62,670 nt of DNA from the NCBI GenBank assembly GCA_035275065.1, contig DATENM010000076.1, positions 1 to 62,670 of the forward strand, written 5' to 3'. This stretch comes from Blastocatellia bacterium. GTDB taxonomy: Bacteria; Acidobacteriota; Blastocatellia; UBA7656. Under the pieces are notes generated by a model. That model worked only from the letters and a program-made list of their open reading frames with translations. It was not told the DNA's origin and ran no database searches. The position numbers and the translations under genes were made by a program. Of the stretch, positions 1-9,454 are shown piece after piece; the stretch's first letter is position 1, and each line of letters opens with the position of its first letter.

Positions 1-389
1 GCGGCCTGGTAGAGAAGGGAATCGCCTGCCGGTTCTACGAGTACCGGGGGCTGCTCAAAGAGATCCAAAACAGCTATAACGCGAATACCGAGACGACGGA
101 GATGAGCATCCTGGCGCCGCTTTTCGAGACCGAGGTGATCGTGCTCGACGAGTTGGGAGCGGCCAAGCCGTCCGAGTGGGTGCAGGAGACAATCGGCTTG
201 ATCATCAATGGGCGCTATAATGAGAAGAAGCTGACGATCTTGACGACGAATTACCTCGACGAGGGGGATTCGGCGAAGGAAGAGAGCCTCGGAGAACGGA
301 TCGGGGTGAGGCTGCGGAGCCGGCTCTACCAGATGTGCAAAACGGTAGTGATTGAGGGCGAAGATTATAGAAGGCGTTTCGATGCGTAG
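1..389 (+). CDS. DnaC/IstB-like helicase loader ATPase, C-terminal half (gene continues from the window end)
   Basis: The reading frame is open from base 1 and ends at a TAG at 387-389, giving about 128 residues. It begins with the helix that follows the P-loop in DnaC/IstB ATPases. It has a Walker B motif (EVIVLDELGA), the conserved NSYN segment before it, and a sensor-like TILTTNY. The Walker A motif is absent here but is present at the extreme right end of the window (62283-62670). The frame there ends one base into a codon and this one starts two bases into a codon, so the halves join in frame. Compared with family members about seven residues after GKT are missing, so a short stretch of about 21 bases was probably lost in linearisation or trimming. 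Expected role: loading the replicative helicase at the element's origin. Confidence 0.85.
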   Translation, partial: GLVEKGIACRFYEYRGLLKEIQNSYNANTETTEMSILAPLFETEVIVLDELGAAKPSEWVQETIGLIINGRYNEKKLTILTTNYLDEGDSAKEESLGERIGVRLRSRLYQMCKTVVIEGEDYRRRFDA

Positions 390-988
390 TGAGATAGAAA
401 AGCAGTTGAGGCATTTTCGACGCGACGTCCTGTTAGGTTAGGTTGCTTGAAGGCTGACAGGACTCATCCCTCTTTGGCTCCTGCGCGCCATAGATAGAGA
501 GGCCCAGCCTACAACGTAATCGCCAAACCCGAGTCCGATAACTTTCCCCGCTATTCGCGCTTTTCTTGCCTGGCGGTGTTCATTGGGTATTTTGTTTGTA
601 AGGTCAAGCTGTTTTATGGAAATTATCAGACTCATACGATTCCATTAAGCTGTTACCGCATACTTCTGTCCTAACTAATGGCGGGCCGACTTATTTCACA
701 CAGCGAAAATTTGTAATCCTTCTTACCGGACTTTTGCCCGCCTCGGTGCCTCTTTAGGCTCAGGCTTATTGCTGTTGAAGTCGGCCAATTCTCGCCACTC
801 CGATGCACCTGTATTGATGTGACCTTCAAGCAGGTTGCCTGCGCGGGCGATGACTATTGGAGGTTCGTTCGACCCATTCGCTTGCGCCTGACGCCGCACA
901 TCACCGCGGCGAGCGGCACTTCGGGAGGGGTGAGAACAGCCCTTCGGCGGCTCCGGTGCGACGCCTTGTTCGGCGGCAACGGTCAGCA
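390..988. other. non-coding stretch, no supported gene
   Basis: Only short open frames occur here (minus strand 438-635 and 723-989). They have no recognisable domain, no convincing ribosome binding site and low-complexity composition. I see no RNA gene and no strong hairpin. Confidence 0.5.
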
Positions 989-1420
989 TCAGTTCTCAGA
1001 GAAAGTCGGCTTGCGCTCACTGATCTTTCGATATGTGCCTATCGCTGTGACATTATGCCCGAAGCCGCAGCCGCCCTCCTGAGTGACGACAAGCTTGCCG
1101 CCTGTAAACCTCATCGTGATGGTGCAATCGTCTTCGGCCCCTTCGGGCCGGAATCTCGCCATGTCGCCCTCAATGGTCGCGATGCCATACCCCGTCCCGG
1201 TGTTGGCCATCAGCTCTCCGCTCACACGGTACTCGTACGTGCCTGAGAATTCGACCCGGAGTCGCCGCTTCCCTAAGGCCAGCACCTTGAACTCGCCGGT
1301 CTTCGTGCGCCACGTGCCGTTGACCTGTGCGGCGGTGACGACCTTCTGACTAGCGGACGTCGACTGCGGAGCGGCGGGAAATAAGAACATGAACGTGACA
1401 AGCAAGAGAGATGCTTTCAT
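989..1420 (-). CDS. small secreted protein of unknown function
   Basis: This encodes 143 residues starting at the ATG at 1420, which has an AGGAGG just upstream. A longer frame to 1471 lacks such a site. The N terminus MKASLLLVTFMFLFPAAP is a typical signal peptide. The mature part is beta-rich with alternating short strands (TWRTKTGEFKVLAL, RVEFSGTYEYRV) and two Cys close to the C-terminal third, which suggests a small lipocalin-like or beta-sandwich fold. I do not recognise a family. The upstream region 1421-1735 contains no other gene. Confidence 0.6.
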   Translation of the reverse strand: MKASLLLVTFMFLFPAAPQSTSASQKVVTAAQVNGTWRTKTGEFKVLALGKRRLRVEFSGTYEYRVSGELMANTGTGYGIATIEGDMARFRPEGAEDDCTITMRFTGGKLVVTQEGGCGFGHNVTAIGTYRKISERKPTFSEN

Positions 1421-1735
1421 GGAGCCTCCTGTGCGGAATGTTACGCAACGATTCACCAGACATATTAGCAAGGTCGGCAGTGCGTGCGAAGCCGGCTAGT
1501 GTCTGAATCGTGTGTTGTTGTTTTGTATCGGCAAGCCGGAACTCAGTTTAAGGCGATTGCTTTACTGGTAGGAGAGGCAGTGGACCAATTATCGAAGCCT
1601 CAGTAGCGATGATGCGGGCCTTGCCTGGTTATTCGAGTCCAGGTCTGAGGCTCGGTCGCGCTTGCCTGGCATAGGCGAAAATCAGATACTTGAATCGAGG
1701 CGCGGCAGACGACTAGAGGAGGACTTGCTATCAAC

Positions 1736-2566
1736 TTGCAGTCGCAGATCGCCGATATTGCCGAAAACGCGGGAACCCAGGCGGTCGCCGCCGCCTATTA
1801 TGATTACGACACCGACACCGCCTGGAGCTTTCGCGGTGACAGCTGGTTTCATGCGGCGAGCACCATCAAGGTGGCGGTGCTCGCCGCCCTGTTTGCGGCA
1901 GTCGAAGAAGGCCGCCTCGCACTGGACGCGCGCGTCCACATCCGCAACCGCTTTCTGAGCGCCGTTGATGGCGAGCCTTACCGCGTCGAGGCCCGCCGCG
2001 ACGCCAATTCCGAGGTCCACGCATTTATGGGCAAGACCCTGCGGACGGGAGAGCTGGCCCACCACATGATCGTCAGCAGCAGCAACCTGGCGACCAATCT
2101 CCTGGTTGATCTGATCGGCGCCGACTGGGCGCAGCAGGCGCTCGCCTCTCTCGACATTCATGGCATCGAGCTGCGGCGCGGCGTCGAGGACGAGAAGGCT
2201 TACGAGCGCGGCATCAACAACCGCATCACCGCCAATGGGCTCATCCGCCTGTTCCGCCTGATGCACGAAGAGCGTCTTTGCTCGCCCGACGCGTCGCGCG
2301 CCATGCTCGACATCCTGCACCAGCAGGCGTTCAACAGCGGCATCCCCGCCGGGCTGCCCGGGGAGATTCGCGAGCACGCGCGCATCGCCCACAAGACGGG
2401 CGAGATTTCGACCATCGCCCACGACGCCGGACTGGTCTTTCTGCCGAGGCGACAGCCATACGCCATCGCCATCCTCACGGAGTGGGCATCGGACCGCAAT
2501 GGCCAGCAGGAGACTGTCGCCAGCATTTCGCGCGCGGTCTACGAGCACCTTATCGAGCGCACCTGA
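1736..2566 (+). CDS. class A beta-lactamase-fold serine hydrolase
   Basis: The 276-residue protein has the landmarks of the serine beta-lactamase/DD-peptidase superfamily. These are an S-x-x-K motif (STIK, residues 42-45) with the nucleophile Ser42, an SSN tripeptide near 115-117 in place of SDN, and a KTG triad at 220-222. It matches the beta-lactamase2 (class A-like) type. No signal peptide is visible from the TTG start used here. An AGGAGG lies 14 bases upstream, which is long, so the true start may differ by a few codons. It is first in a tight operon with an M15-like peptidase and an amidoligase-like protein, and this context suggests peptide or cell-wall peptide processing rather than drug resistance. 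Confidence 0.8.
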   Translation: MQSQIADIAENAGTQAVAAAYYDYDTDTAWSFRGDSWFHAASTIKVAVLAALFAAVEEGRLALDARVHIRNRFLSAVDGEPYRVEARRDANSEVHAFMGKTLRTGELAHHMIVSSSNLATNLLVDLIGADWAQQALASLDIHGIELRRGVEDEKAYERGINNRITANGLIRLFRLMHEERLCSPDASRAMLDILHQQAFNSGIPAGLPGEIREHARIAHKTGEISTIAHDAGLVFLPRRQPYAIAILTEWASDRNGQQETVASISRAVYEHLIERT

Positions 2567-2578
2567 GTACCAGTCCTT

Positions 2579-3205
2579 ATGCAAATCAGCGACTATCGAT
2601 CATTGCCATTGAGAATTGTTGACGGCCTGGAGCTCGCCGACAAGTACCGGCAAGTCCTCAGGCCGGCGGCGCTGGTCGCCGACCGGCAGGGCCGCCTGCG
2701 AAAGCTGCCGCGCTTTTTTTACGAGATCGATTCGCGCCAGACGGCGAGCGAGACTGACCTGGCAGCACACTTCGCGCTCTCGGAATTTATCGAAGTGGAT
2801 GTGCGCGAGGCCGCCGCGTTGCGCGCTTTCCCGCGCTACGTGCCGTGTGCCATCACCCTGCTGGCCGCCCAGCTTGAGCTATTCCGCCTGCAAGTCGGCG
2901 CGCCCGTGCGTATCGCCGCCAACGGCGGCTATCGCTCCCCAGAGCATGCGCTCTCGACGCATGCCTCGACGCACGCCTGGGGCACGGCGATCAATATCTA
3001 CAAGATCGGCGACGAGCTGTTGGACGAGCAAGAGAAGATTGAGCGCTATGCCGGCATCGCGACGAAGCTCCTGCCGGGCATCTGGTCGCGCCCCTATGGC
3101 CACAACCTCGGCTACGCGGACGACCACCTGCACCTCGACCTGGGCTACGTGACCGTGACGCCGCGGGACGCCGCGAGTGAGACTGACGAATCAAGGGTGT
3201 CGTAA
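2579..3205 (+). CDS. M15-like (VanY/DD-peptidase fold) protein
   Basis: The 208-residue protein carries the D-Ala-D-Ala metallopeptidase pattern. GGYRSPEHA is at 116-124, S-T-H-A-W-G-T-A-I-N at 130-139 matches the SxHxxGxAxD zinc motif, and DDHLHLDLG follows at 181-189. The position normally occupied by the zinc ligand Asp is Asn139, so the enzyme may be altered or inactive, or may use another ligand. It starts 12 bases after the hydrolase upstream, and its stop codon overlaps the next ATG (TAATG), which indicates translational coupling. There is no signal peptide, so it probably acts in the cytoplasm on a peptide made or modified by the partner enzymes. Confidence 0.7.
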   Translation: MQISDYRSLPLRIVDGLELADKYRQVLRPAALVADRQGRLRKLPRFFYEIDSRQTASETDLAAHFALSEFIEVDVREAAALRAFPRYVPCAITLLAAQLELFRLQVGAPVRIAANGGYRSPEHALSTHASTHAWGTAINIYKIGDELLDEQEKIERYAGIATKLLPGIWSRPYGHNLGYADDHLHLDLGYVTVTPRDAASETDESRVS

Positions 3206-4464
3206 TGGGGAGTTCTTTAAAGAAGCGCCCCGGCGTGGCGAAGGCCACGGCGGCGGACGCACCGACCGCCTGCGCGCTACAGCTGGCGGCCATCGGCTTA
3301 GAGGCCGAGTTCACGCTACTCGTCAACGACCGGCAGGTTAGACCGGAGGCGCTGTTTGCCGACCCGCGGGCTTTTCTGCGCGGGCCGCTCATGCACCGGC
3401 AGGGCACCTCCTACCACATCCCGACGGGCGGGGCGGTTTACTTCGACACGGGCGTCATTGAAGTCGCGACGCCGGTAATCGAGATCGAGCGCGGCTGCGC
3501 GCCGCGCGCCGGGCGGTCGCTGTGGGAGGCCATCCGCTTTGTCCGCGATGGGCTCGACCAGTGGGAGCGGCGCGCCGGCAAGCGGGCCCGCCTCGCCGGA
3601 TTCAGCACGCACTACAACGTCTCCTTCGATCTGCCGGGCTGCGACCGCGGGCAACAGCGGACGGTCGAAAAGCTAGCGCGGCTGCTCGCCTACATCTTGC
3701 CCGTGCCGGTCATGCTGCTGGCGGCCAACCGCCGCTCGACCGGCATCGGCGTCCGCCCGCGCGGCGACCGCATCGAGGTGACGGCGGACTTCACGCCGAG
3801 CTCGTCACTGATGATCGCCACGGCGACCTTCATTACCGGCGTCGTCCGCGAGGTGATGCGTTGGCCGAGCTTCGAGGAGGAGATGTTGCGCGCCATGAAC
3901 GTGCCGGTCATCGCCGGTTATCAACCGATGCCGCACACCTCGCGCAAGGGCCATCTCGCACGCTTTGACTGCTACCCGCGAAATCCCTTCACCGCGGATA
4001 TAGACGCGCCGGACTGGAAAGTCCGTCTCGCGCCTGATGCGACGGGTGAGCAGTGGCCGATGCTCTCACTGCGCGATGTCGCGCGGCACATCTATCGCCG
4101 CTTCTACCGCGCCGTGGCGCGACTCTCGGACCCGTTCACCTACCGGCTGATCAGTTCGGTATTCGCCGGGCGCGCCCCGTCCCTGCTTGACCTTGAAGAC
4201 CGGCCCGCCAGCTACGAGGATGTCGGGCGGCTCTGCCGTTGGGAGAACCTGTTCCCGGAGCGGCTGCTAGGGCGCTCGCGTTACGAGCAGGTACTCATCC
4301 ATGCCATCGCCGGGCGCAAGCTGCGGGTGGATGGCGCGCGGCTCCAGCCGACCGGCATGCGCGGCTGGTCGCAGGTCGTCTTTCGCCGCGAGGGCGGCGG
4401 CGCGCAGCTGGTCTTTTCAATCGATTCGCTGCTTGACCGGCTCGAAGACTGGGAGCGCCCTTGA
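3205..4464 (+). CDS. GCS2/amidoligase-like carboxylate-amine ligase
   Basis: The 419-residue protein shows the glutamate-cysteine-ligase-fold pattern: IGLEAEF at 30-36, a glycine-containing acidic strand at 81-92 (DTGVIEVATPVI), and a later STHYNVSFDLP strand resembling the GCS2 substrate-side motif. Members of this superfamily form amide bonds between carboxylates and amines using ATP. The start overlaps the stop of the M15-like gene. With an amide-bond-forming enzyme and two peptide-hydrolysing enzymes in one operon, the set looks like a small peptide-tagging or peptide-metabolite system. The substrate cannot be read from the sequence. Confidence 0.6.
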   Translation: MGSSLKKRPGVAKATAADAPTACALQLAAIGLEAEFTLLVNDRQVRPEALFADPRAFLRGPLMHRQGTSYHIPTGGAVYFDTGVIEVATPVIEIERGCAPRAGRSLWEAIRFVRDGLDQWERRAGKRARLAGFSTHYNVSFDLPGCDRGQQRTVEKLARLLAYILPVPVMLLAANRRSTGIGVRPRGDRIEVTADFTPSSSLMIATATFITGVVREVMRWPSFEEEMLRAMNVPVIAGYQPMPHTSRKGHLARFDCYPRNPFTADIDAPDWKVRLAPDATGEQWPMLSLRDVARHIYRRFYRAVARLSDPFTYRLISSVFAGRAPSLLDLEDRPASYEDVGRLCRWENLFPERLLGRSRYEQVLIHAIAGRKLRVDGARLQPTGMRGWSQVVFRREGGGAQLVFSIDSLLDRLEDWERP

Positions 4465-4563
4465 CCGCCCATGCGGACGCTCTGATGTTTATCGCCCACG
4501 GACGCTTTTTAAGCCATGAGCCTTTTGTACGGATGGCGTTTTGCGTCACGGCTACCCCCACGA

Positions 4564-6342
4564 TCAAGGAGCACGCCTGGAATCCGCTTCGAGCTTCTTT
4601 AGCAAATCACGGACAGCCGCGGCATTGGGGTAGTCGGGATTCACATCTAAAGCCTTCTTATAATACTCGGCCGCGAGCTTCTTTTCTCCGATACCCAGGT
4701 ACGTCTCAGCCAGGCTGTCGTAGGTGTTAGCCGACGTGGGGTATGCATTTATGTTGAACTTGAAAACCTCGATTGCTGCATCCACTTTTTTTCGCTCATC
4801 GCGCAAGCGATACCCTAGCGCGTTAATAAACGCCTCCTGTACTACAGGGGACTGCGGATTATTGAGTTTGGCCTTTTGATATACCTTCTTGAACCATAGT
4901 ACACCTCGTTTAGCCGTGCTGTCGGTCGCGGCGGCATTCAGCAGATTATTGAAAGGATCACTCTGCTCCACGTACCGGATGGCCTTCTCTGCGTCTGCCT
5001 CAAGAGTGTTGGTCAGGAACCGCTCCTCATCCACATACGCCGCCGGAACTTCATCCAGCATTCGCCACAATGTCCCCACGGGTAGCCAGCGGCCGCGAAC
5101 CATTACACCAGCGGGATGTGACAGTGAGTTAATGCCCCGCAAGGGATTGCCATCTACCAGAAGTAGGTCCGCTCGTTTGCCTACCGCAACTGTCCCGAAC
5201 TCACCTCTTGCCAGAAACTCCGCGGGGTAGCGCGTGGCGGCGCGTATCGCCTCAAAGGGCGTAAAGCCGATCTCGACCAGGTTGCGCAACTCTTCGTGAA
5301 GAGAAAATCCTGGTACGACACCCATGTTCATCGCGTCAGTGCCGGTCAGTATTCTCACGCCTGATTCGTGCAACGCCTTAATCAACTTCTTCTGCAACGC
5401 CAGGAATTTCTTGAGATAGGTAATGTCCTCCGCGTTGGCGAACTTCTTCCTGTAGAGGTTCCTTTCGACGCCCCACTCGTCCCTTACCCAAGGCGCGAGG
5501 TACTTCATCTCAGGCGTTGCTAGAAGCGCCGGTAAGTTCTCGGCCTGGCGTATGATGTGGTCAAAGGCTACGAGCGTGGCGATGACCGGTACCCCGGCGT
5601 CCCGTGTTGCCCGGACGGCTTGCGGGATGCGGCTCTCGTCGTCGAGCTTATTATCGAAGAAGGTGTAGACGTACTCTTCGGCATGCGCTATGGCCTGCCC
5701 GGCTTTGAGGACCCCTTCGAGCCCGGGCTCGCGCGGTATGTGCCCGACGTAGAGCATGCCCCGCTTTTTCGCCTCCTCGATCAAAACGTCATAGGCTTCT
5801 TTAGAGACCCAGTTGTAGATCTTTATTGAGTCATACCCGGCCTTGTTTTGCTCTTCAATCAACCGCCGGGCCTCATCCGCCTTCTTCACGACTCGGAGAG
5901 TCGGGCCGCAGGTGTAGATCACGGGGCCGACCCTGGCCCCCCGGTTGATTTCATCCCGCCACTTTATGTGGGCGGGGCGGCCATTCAAGTTGTAAACGGT
6001 GGTCACGCCATTAGCCAGATAAAGGGGCAGCTCTTTGGGTGAGTTCAGGTGCGCGTGCATATCAACGAGTCCGGGTAAAAGGTACTTGCCCTTCGCATCA
6101 ATCCGAAGCGCGCCCTTCGGCACAATTACCTTCGTCGCTGGCCCGATCTCGGCGATTCTGCCGTCACGCACGATGACGGTTTGCCTTTCCAGTATCCGCT
6201 CTTCGTCCAGGGGCACGACGTTCACTTCCACGAACGCCACCGGGCGAGATAGCCCCCGCTGGGCCGCGAATGCCACGCCGTTGGGCGTCAGTGAGCTTAG
6301 AACAAGAGACAGCAGTGCCATCAAGAACAACCGGGTTCTCAT
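4564..6342 (-). CDS. secreted amidohydrolase with C-terminal TPR-like repeats
   Basis: The 592-residue protein starts with a signal peptide (MRTRLFLMALLSLVLSSL) preceded by AAGGA. The amidohydrolase TIM barrel shows DMHAHL (metal HxH), GHIPREP, an AHAEEY His and TGTDAMN (catalytic Asp), as in imidazolonepropionase-like exported amidohydrolases. The last 140 or so residues hold tetratricopeptide-like helices (TYDSLAETYLGIGEKKLAAE, then YYKKALDVNPDYPN). Expected location is the periplasm, acting on a cyclic amide or dipeptide; the substrate is unknown. Such barrels with TPR tails are frequent in Acidobacteriota. Confidence 0.85.
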   Translation of the reverse strand: MRTRLFLMALLSLVLSSLTPNGVAFAAQRGLSRPVAFVEVNVVPLDEERILERQTVIVRDGRIAEIGPATKVIVPKGALRIDAKGKYLLPGLVDMHAHLNSPKELPLYLANGVTTVYNLNGRPAHIKWRDEINRGARVGPVIYTCGPTLRVVKKADEARRLIEEQNKAGYDSIKIYNWVSKEAYDVLIEEAKKRGMLYVGHIPREPGLEGVLKAGQAIAHAEEYVYTFFDNKLDDESRIPQAVRATRDAGVPVIATLVAFDHIIRQAENLPALLATPEMKYLAPWVRDEWGVERNLYRKKFANAEDITYLKKFLALQKKLIKALHESGVRILTGTDAMNMGVVPGFSLHEELRNLVEIGFTPFEAIRAATRYPAEFLARGEFGTVAVGKRADLLLVDGNPLRGINSLSHPAGVMVRGRWLPVGTLWRMLDEVPAAYVDEERFLTNTLEADAEKAIRYVEQSDPFNNLLNAAATDSTAKRGVLWFKKVYQKAKLNNPQSPVVQEAFINALGYRLRDERKKVDAAIEVFKFNINAYPTSANTYDSLAETYLGIGEKKLAAEYYKKALDVNPDYPNAAAVRDLLKKLEADSRRAP

Positions 6343-6403
6343 AAAATGGTCCTTCCTTTTTGTGATTGCCGAAAGCGGCCGGGGATGCTATCCCGTGGGC
6401 ACA

Positions 6404-7534
6404 TTAATCAGGCAGCGTGTCGGGGAATGTTTGCGGCTCGCACGAGCCTTTACTCACGCCGTTCGGGTTTCGCAGCCTGACCAGTTCTCGCAAGGAGACT
6501 TTCTTGTGCCCGTTCTCCGTCATCCGGTTTATGAAGTTTGTATTGATCCCCTGAATGCGCAGGCACGTCAATTGGTCAAGCGAAAGGTCTCGGTAGCCCA
6601 GGGCCTTGACCGCGCTGATGAACTCCGGAGTGACGCCGAAGAGCTTCATCCCGATCAACTGGTCTATGGAAGGGTTCTTGTATCCCATCGCCTCTACGGT
6701 CCTGATAAAGTTGATGGTGACCCCCTGGAACTTCATATCAACGAGTTTATTGATCGGAGGGTGTTTGTACCCTAACGCCTCCATCTCTTTGATGAAGGCG
6801 ACGGTTACGCCATTGAACTTCATGTTTGTTAGCTCGTTGGCCGTAGGGCGCGCGTAGCCCAGCGCCTCGATTTCTTTGATGAAGCTGTCGCTGACGCCCT
6901 GCGTTCGCATCTGGATCAACTCGTCCAACGATTTCGGCTCGACGCCGGCTACCTTCAATTCGCGCAGATAATCCGTGTTTATCCCCTGGCGCGCGACGTT
7001 CAACAACTCGTCCAAGGAGAGATGGCTGCCTCCGAGTAGTCTCAGACTCCTGACCAACGAAGGCCCCGCGTCATGGACGGCCATGATGAACTGGTCCTCG
7101 GGCGAGACGCGCCCGTAGCCTAGCTTTTCCATCTCGTCTGCAAAGATCGGGTCCGCTTTGTAGGTGTAGGCGCCCGATCCGTTGCCGCCCTTGAACACAC
7201 CTTCAAACAAGAACACACCCGCCTCGCGCTTGAGCTGGAATTTGAGGCTCGAACCGTCTTGAATAGGCAACGTTCGGGCGAGCCCTTCGAGGCGGTACAG
7301 GGCCAGCCGGAAGTACCTTTTGTCGCTGCCGCCAAGCCCCACCTTGCGTTCTATCATCAGGTGCGCGGTCCCTGTGTCGGGCCTGAATTCCGCCGCCCAC
7401 TCGCCGGTAACTACATCTTGAGCACTGGCAGAATGAATCCATAGCTCGCCGTTATTAAATGATTGATGCGCTGCCCGAACCGGCAGGCACAGCACGGCTA
7501 TGACCAATCCGATTTCTATATACCGACACTTCAT
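6404..7534 (-). CDS. secreted protein with 29-residue tandem repeats
   Basis: The 376-residue protein has an N-terminal signal sequence. From about residue 165 onward it contains roughly seven tandem repeats with a 29-residue period, consensus ALGY-x-x-P-S-x-x-x-L-x-x-M-K-x-x-G-V-T-x-x-F-I-K-x-x-E. The same repeat forms the C-terminal tail of the BlaR1-like protease encoded 18 bases upstream. The repeats are amphipathic two-helix units. The gene lies directly downstream of blaR1-like and blaI-like genes with no room for a promoter, so it is probably part of the same transcript. The shared repeat suggests that the two proteins bind each other or a common ligand in the envelope. Confidence 0.75.
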   Translation of the reverse strand: MKCRYIEIGLVIAVLCLPVRAAHQSFNNGELWIHSASAQDVVTGEWAAEFRPDTGTAHLMIERKVGLGGSDKRYFRLALYRLEGLARTLPIQDGSSLKFQLKREAGVFLFEGVFKGGNGSGAYTYKADPIFADEMEKLGYGRVSPEDQFIMAVHDAGPSLVRSLRLLGGSHLSLDELLNVARQGINTDYLRELKVAGVEPKSLDELIQMRTQGVSDSFIKEIEALGYARPTANELTNMKFNGVTVAFIKEMEALGYKHPPINKLVDMKFQGVTINFIRTVEAMGYKNPSIDQLIGMKLFGVTPEFISAVKALGYRDLSLDQLTCLRIQGINTNFINRMTENGHKKVSLRELVRLRNPNGVSKGSCEPQTFPDTLPD

Positions 7535-7552
7535 TTCACCTTTACTCCTTAT

Positions 7553-9454
7553 CTAGGATTCGCCTCCTGTGACCTTGCCGGAGCGCAGCTCTATCAGCTG
7601 ATCGACCGTGAGGCGACCGTAGCCTTTCGCTTTAAGCTCTTTGAGGTAACCGACAGTCACCCCCTGCCTGCGCAACGCCAGAAGCTCGTCAGGTGAGAGG
7701 CTGCCCGTGACAGTCGATTGTAAGGCATGGATGTATTCACCATTGATCCCCATGCTGCGGAAAGTGACGAGCGCTTTTGCGGGAATGTGAGAGAATCCGG
7801 AAGTCGCCAACTCTCCGAGATAGGCGGAGTTTATGCCGTAGAGACGGAAGTCTATTAGGGTATTGGCCGGCAGGTCTCCGTAACCCATCTGTCTCATCTC
7901 TTTAATGTAGGCGGGGCTCACGCCGAGCGACCGGAGGTTGATTAGCGTGTCGGCAGCCAGCCTGTCGTACCCGGCGGAGGCCAGTTCTTCAACGTATGCG
8001 CGGCTTACACCATAGGCTTTAGCGGCAGCAATCTGTTCAGGGGAGAGGCCAGAGTATCCCAGGTCGGCCAACTCGTGGACCAGGTCTTGAGTAGCACCTG
8101 CCTCATTCTGCGCATCGAGCCGTATTCTGGAGACCACTCCCAGTTCGTTACCGCCCGCCATCCCCTGTTGTGGATAGGCGGTACTCATCGACTGCTCCCC
8201 GGCGCCAGCCATTGCCTCCGCCTTACGCTGGCGTAATCCTTCCTCCACCTGTTGCGCGCCGGCTTTTATTGTGTCGCCTTCCGTCGCGCTAAGGTCAGCC
8301 GCCGGAGGGTCTTCTACCGGCAAAGACGCGATGCTGAGTGGCCTGGCCGTAACAGGTGCGAACGCTGCCCCGCAGGCGCACAAGAGCATGGCGACAGCCG
8401 CAAACAGTACCCGAGCGCGGGTCAGCTTCGAGCGAGGGGTGAGCAGGTGACGCACCCGGTATTCAAAGTTAGTCCCGCTCCCGGCTTCCGTCGCCACAAG
8501 GCCATACCGTAAGCGGTGAGCATCTTGACCAGACCGGCGTGCTATCGAGAGCAGTAATGTCGCGTACTCGACCGCGGCGTCGCCTACCGTGCTACCGCGC
8601 AAGGGTTCAATCGCGAATTGATCGGCAGCAACCTCCCTTTCGGCGCGGACCAGACGCTCGAGGTACCAAAGCGGCAGGCTGGGCCAAAGGAGCGCACGGC
8701 CGATGCGCAGCAGTGCATTAGCCAAAGGGTCACGCCACCTGGCATGGGCCAATTCATGCCGGGCGATTACGCGTGCGGCATCCCCTGGCATATCCTCAAG
8801 CAAGAGGGCAGGAATGACCACAGCAGGCCGAAGGCCCCCCAACGTGCAAGGCCCCTCGCCTTGGCTGACATAGAGCGTGGTGCCTGCGGGCCAGGCTAAA
8901 GACCTCCTGGTTTTATCGTCAGCCAGCCGCCAGGAGCTTCGCTCTCGCGCCAGTCGTATATGTCCCGCCACTTCTCTTGCCACAAGCAGGGAGGAGATGA
9001 TTGCCCATACGGCCGGGAACGCTGCCCCGAACCGGCTAAGGGCGGCGGCGCTCACGAGCCCATCAAGCACAGGGACTCCCTTGCTCATTTCTGTTGACCC
9101 AAGCCGCTCGGCGGAAGAGTGGACTCCGCAAGCCTCTTCATTTTGAGCAAGGCTACCGATGCCGGCAGGCGGGTCATGGCTAGAGCCTACGGTGCCAGGT
9201 CCCTGTTCCGTCCTCACAGTTGCCGCGACGGCGCTTGAGTGCGTGGCCTCCCCCGACTGGCCGAACGTTACAACGGTAGGCAGGAGTGCAGAGATCAGGA
9301 AAACGGCGAGGGCGATTACGTAACGGGCGCGCGCTGATGCTGCGCCTAGCGACCGGAAGGCCAGGGTGATGCCTGCGATAAAGAATGCGCCAATCACCGT
9401 CAAGTTAACTGCCAGGCTTATGGCGTACGCGGCTACGCTGGGATATCCCGTCAT
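7553..9454 (-). CDS. BlaR1-family M56 membrane metallopeptidase with repeat tail
   Basis: The 633-residue protein has several hydrophobic segments in its N-terminal third and a zinc protease signature HELAH in ARHELAHARWRDPLANALL, as in BlaR1/MecR1 antirepressor proteases. A further membrane segment lies near residue 345. Instead of the penicillin-binding sensor domain, the C-terminal part carries about six copies of the 29-residue repeat also found in the secreted protein downstream. Its ATG overlaps the stop codon of the BlaI-like repressor gene (ATGA), giving coupling. By family knowledge it should cleave or inactivate the BlaI-like repressor when the outside repeats sense a signal. Confidence 0.85.
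   Translation of the reverse strand: MTGYPSVAAYAISLAVNLTVIGAFFIAGITLAFRSLGAASARARYVIALAVFLISALLPTVVTFGQSGEATHSSAVAATVRTEQGPGTVGSSHDPPAGIGSLAQNEEACGVHSSAERLGSTEMSKGVPVLDGLVSAAALSRFGAAFPAVWAIISSLLVAREVAGHIRLARERSSWRLADDKTRRSLAWPAGTTLYVSQGEGPCTLGGLRPAVVIPALLLEDMPGDAARVIARHELAHARWRDPLANALLRIGRALLWPSLPLWYLERLVRAEREVAADQFAIEPLRGSTVGDAAVEYATLLLSIARRSGQDAHRLRYGLVATEAGSGTNFEYRVRHLLTPRSKLTRARVLFAAVAMLLCACGAAFAPVTARPLSIASLPVEDPPAADLSATEGDTIKAGAQQVEEGLRQRKAEAMAGAGEQSMSTAYPQQGMAGGNELGVVSRIRLDAQNEAGATQDLVHELADLGYSGLSPEQIAAAKAYGVSRAYVEELASAGYDRLAADTLINLRSLGVSPAYIKEMRQMGYGDLPANTLIDFRLYGINSAYLGELATSGFSHIPAKALVTFRSMGINGEYIHALQSTVTGSLSPDELLALRRQGVTVGYLKELKAKGYGRLTVDQLIELRSGKVTGGES

Noticed and set aside
438..989. 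Two short minus-strand frames as genes
   Set aside because: No ribosome binding site, no family resemblance, and proline/arginine-rich composition typical of shadow frames in GC-rich DNA.
1736..2566. Antibiotic-resistance beta-lactamase
   Set aside because: Although the SxxK and KTG motifs are present, there is no signal peptide and the operon partners are peptide enzymes, so a resistance call is not justified.
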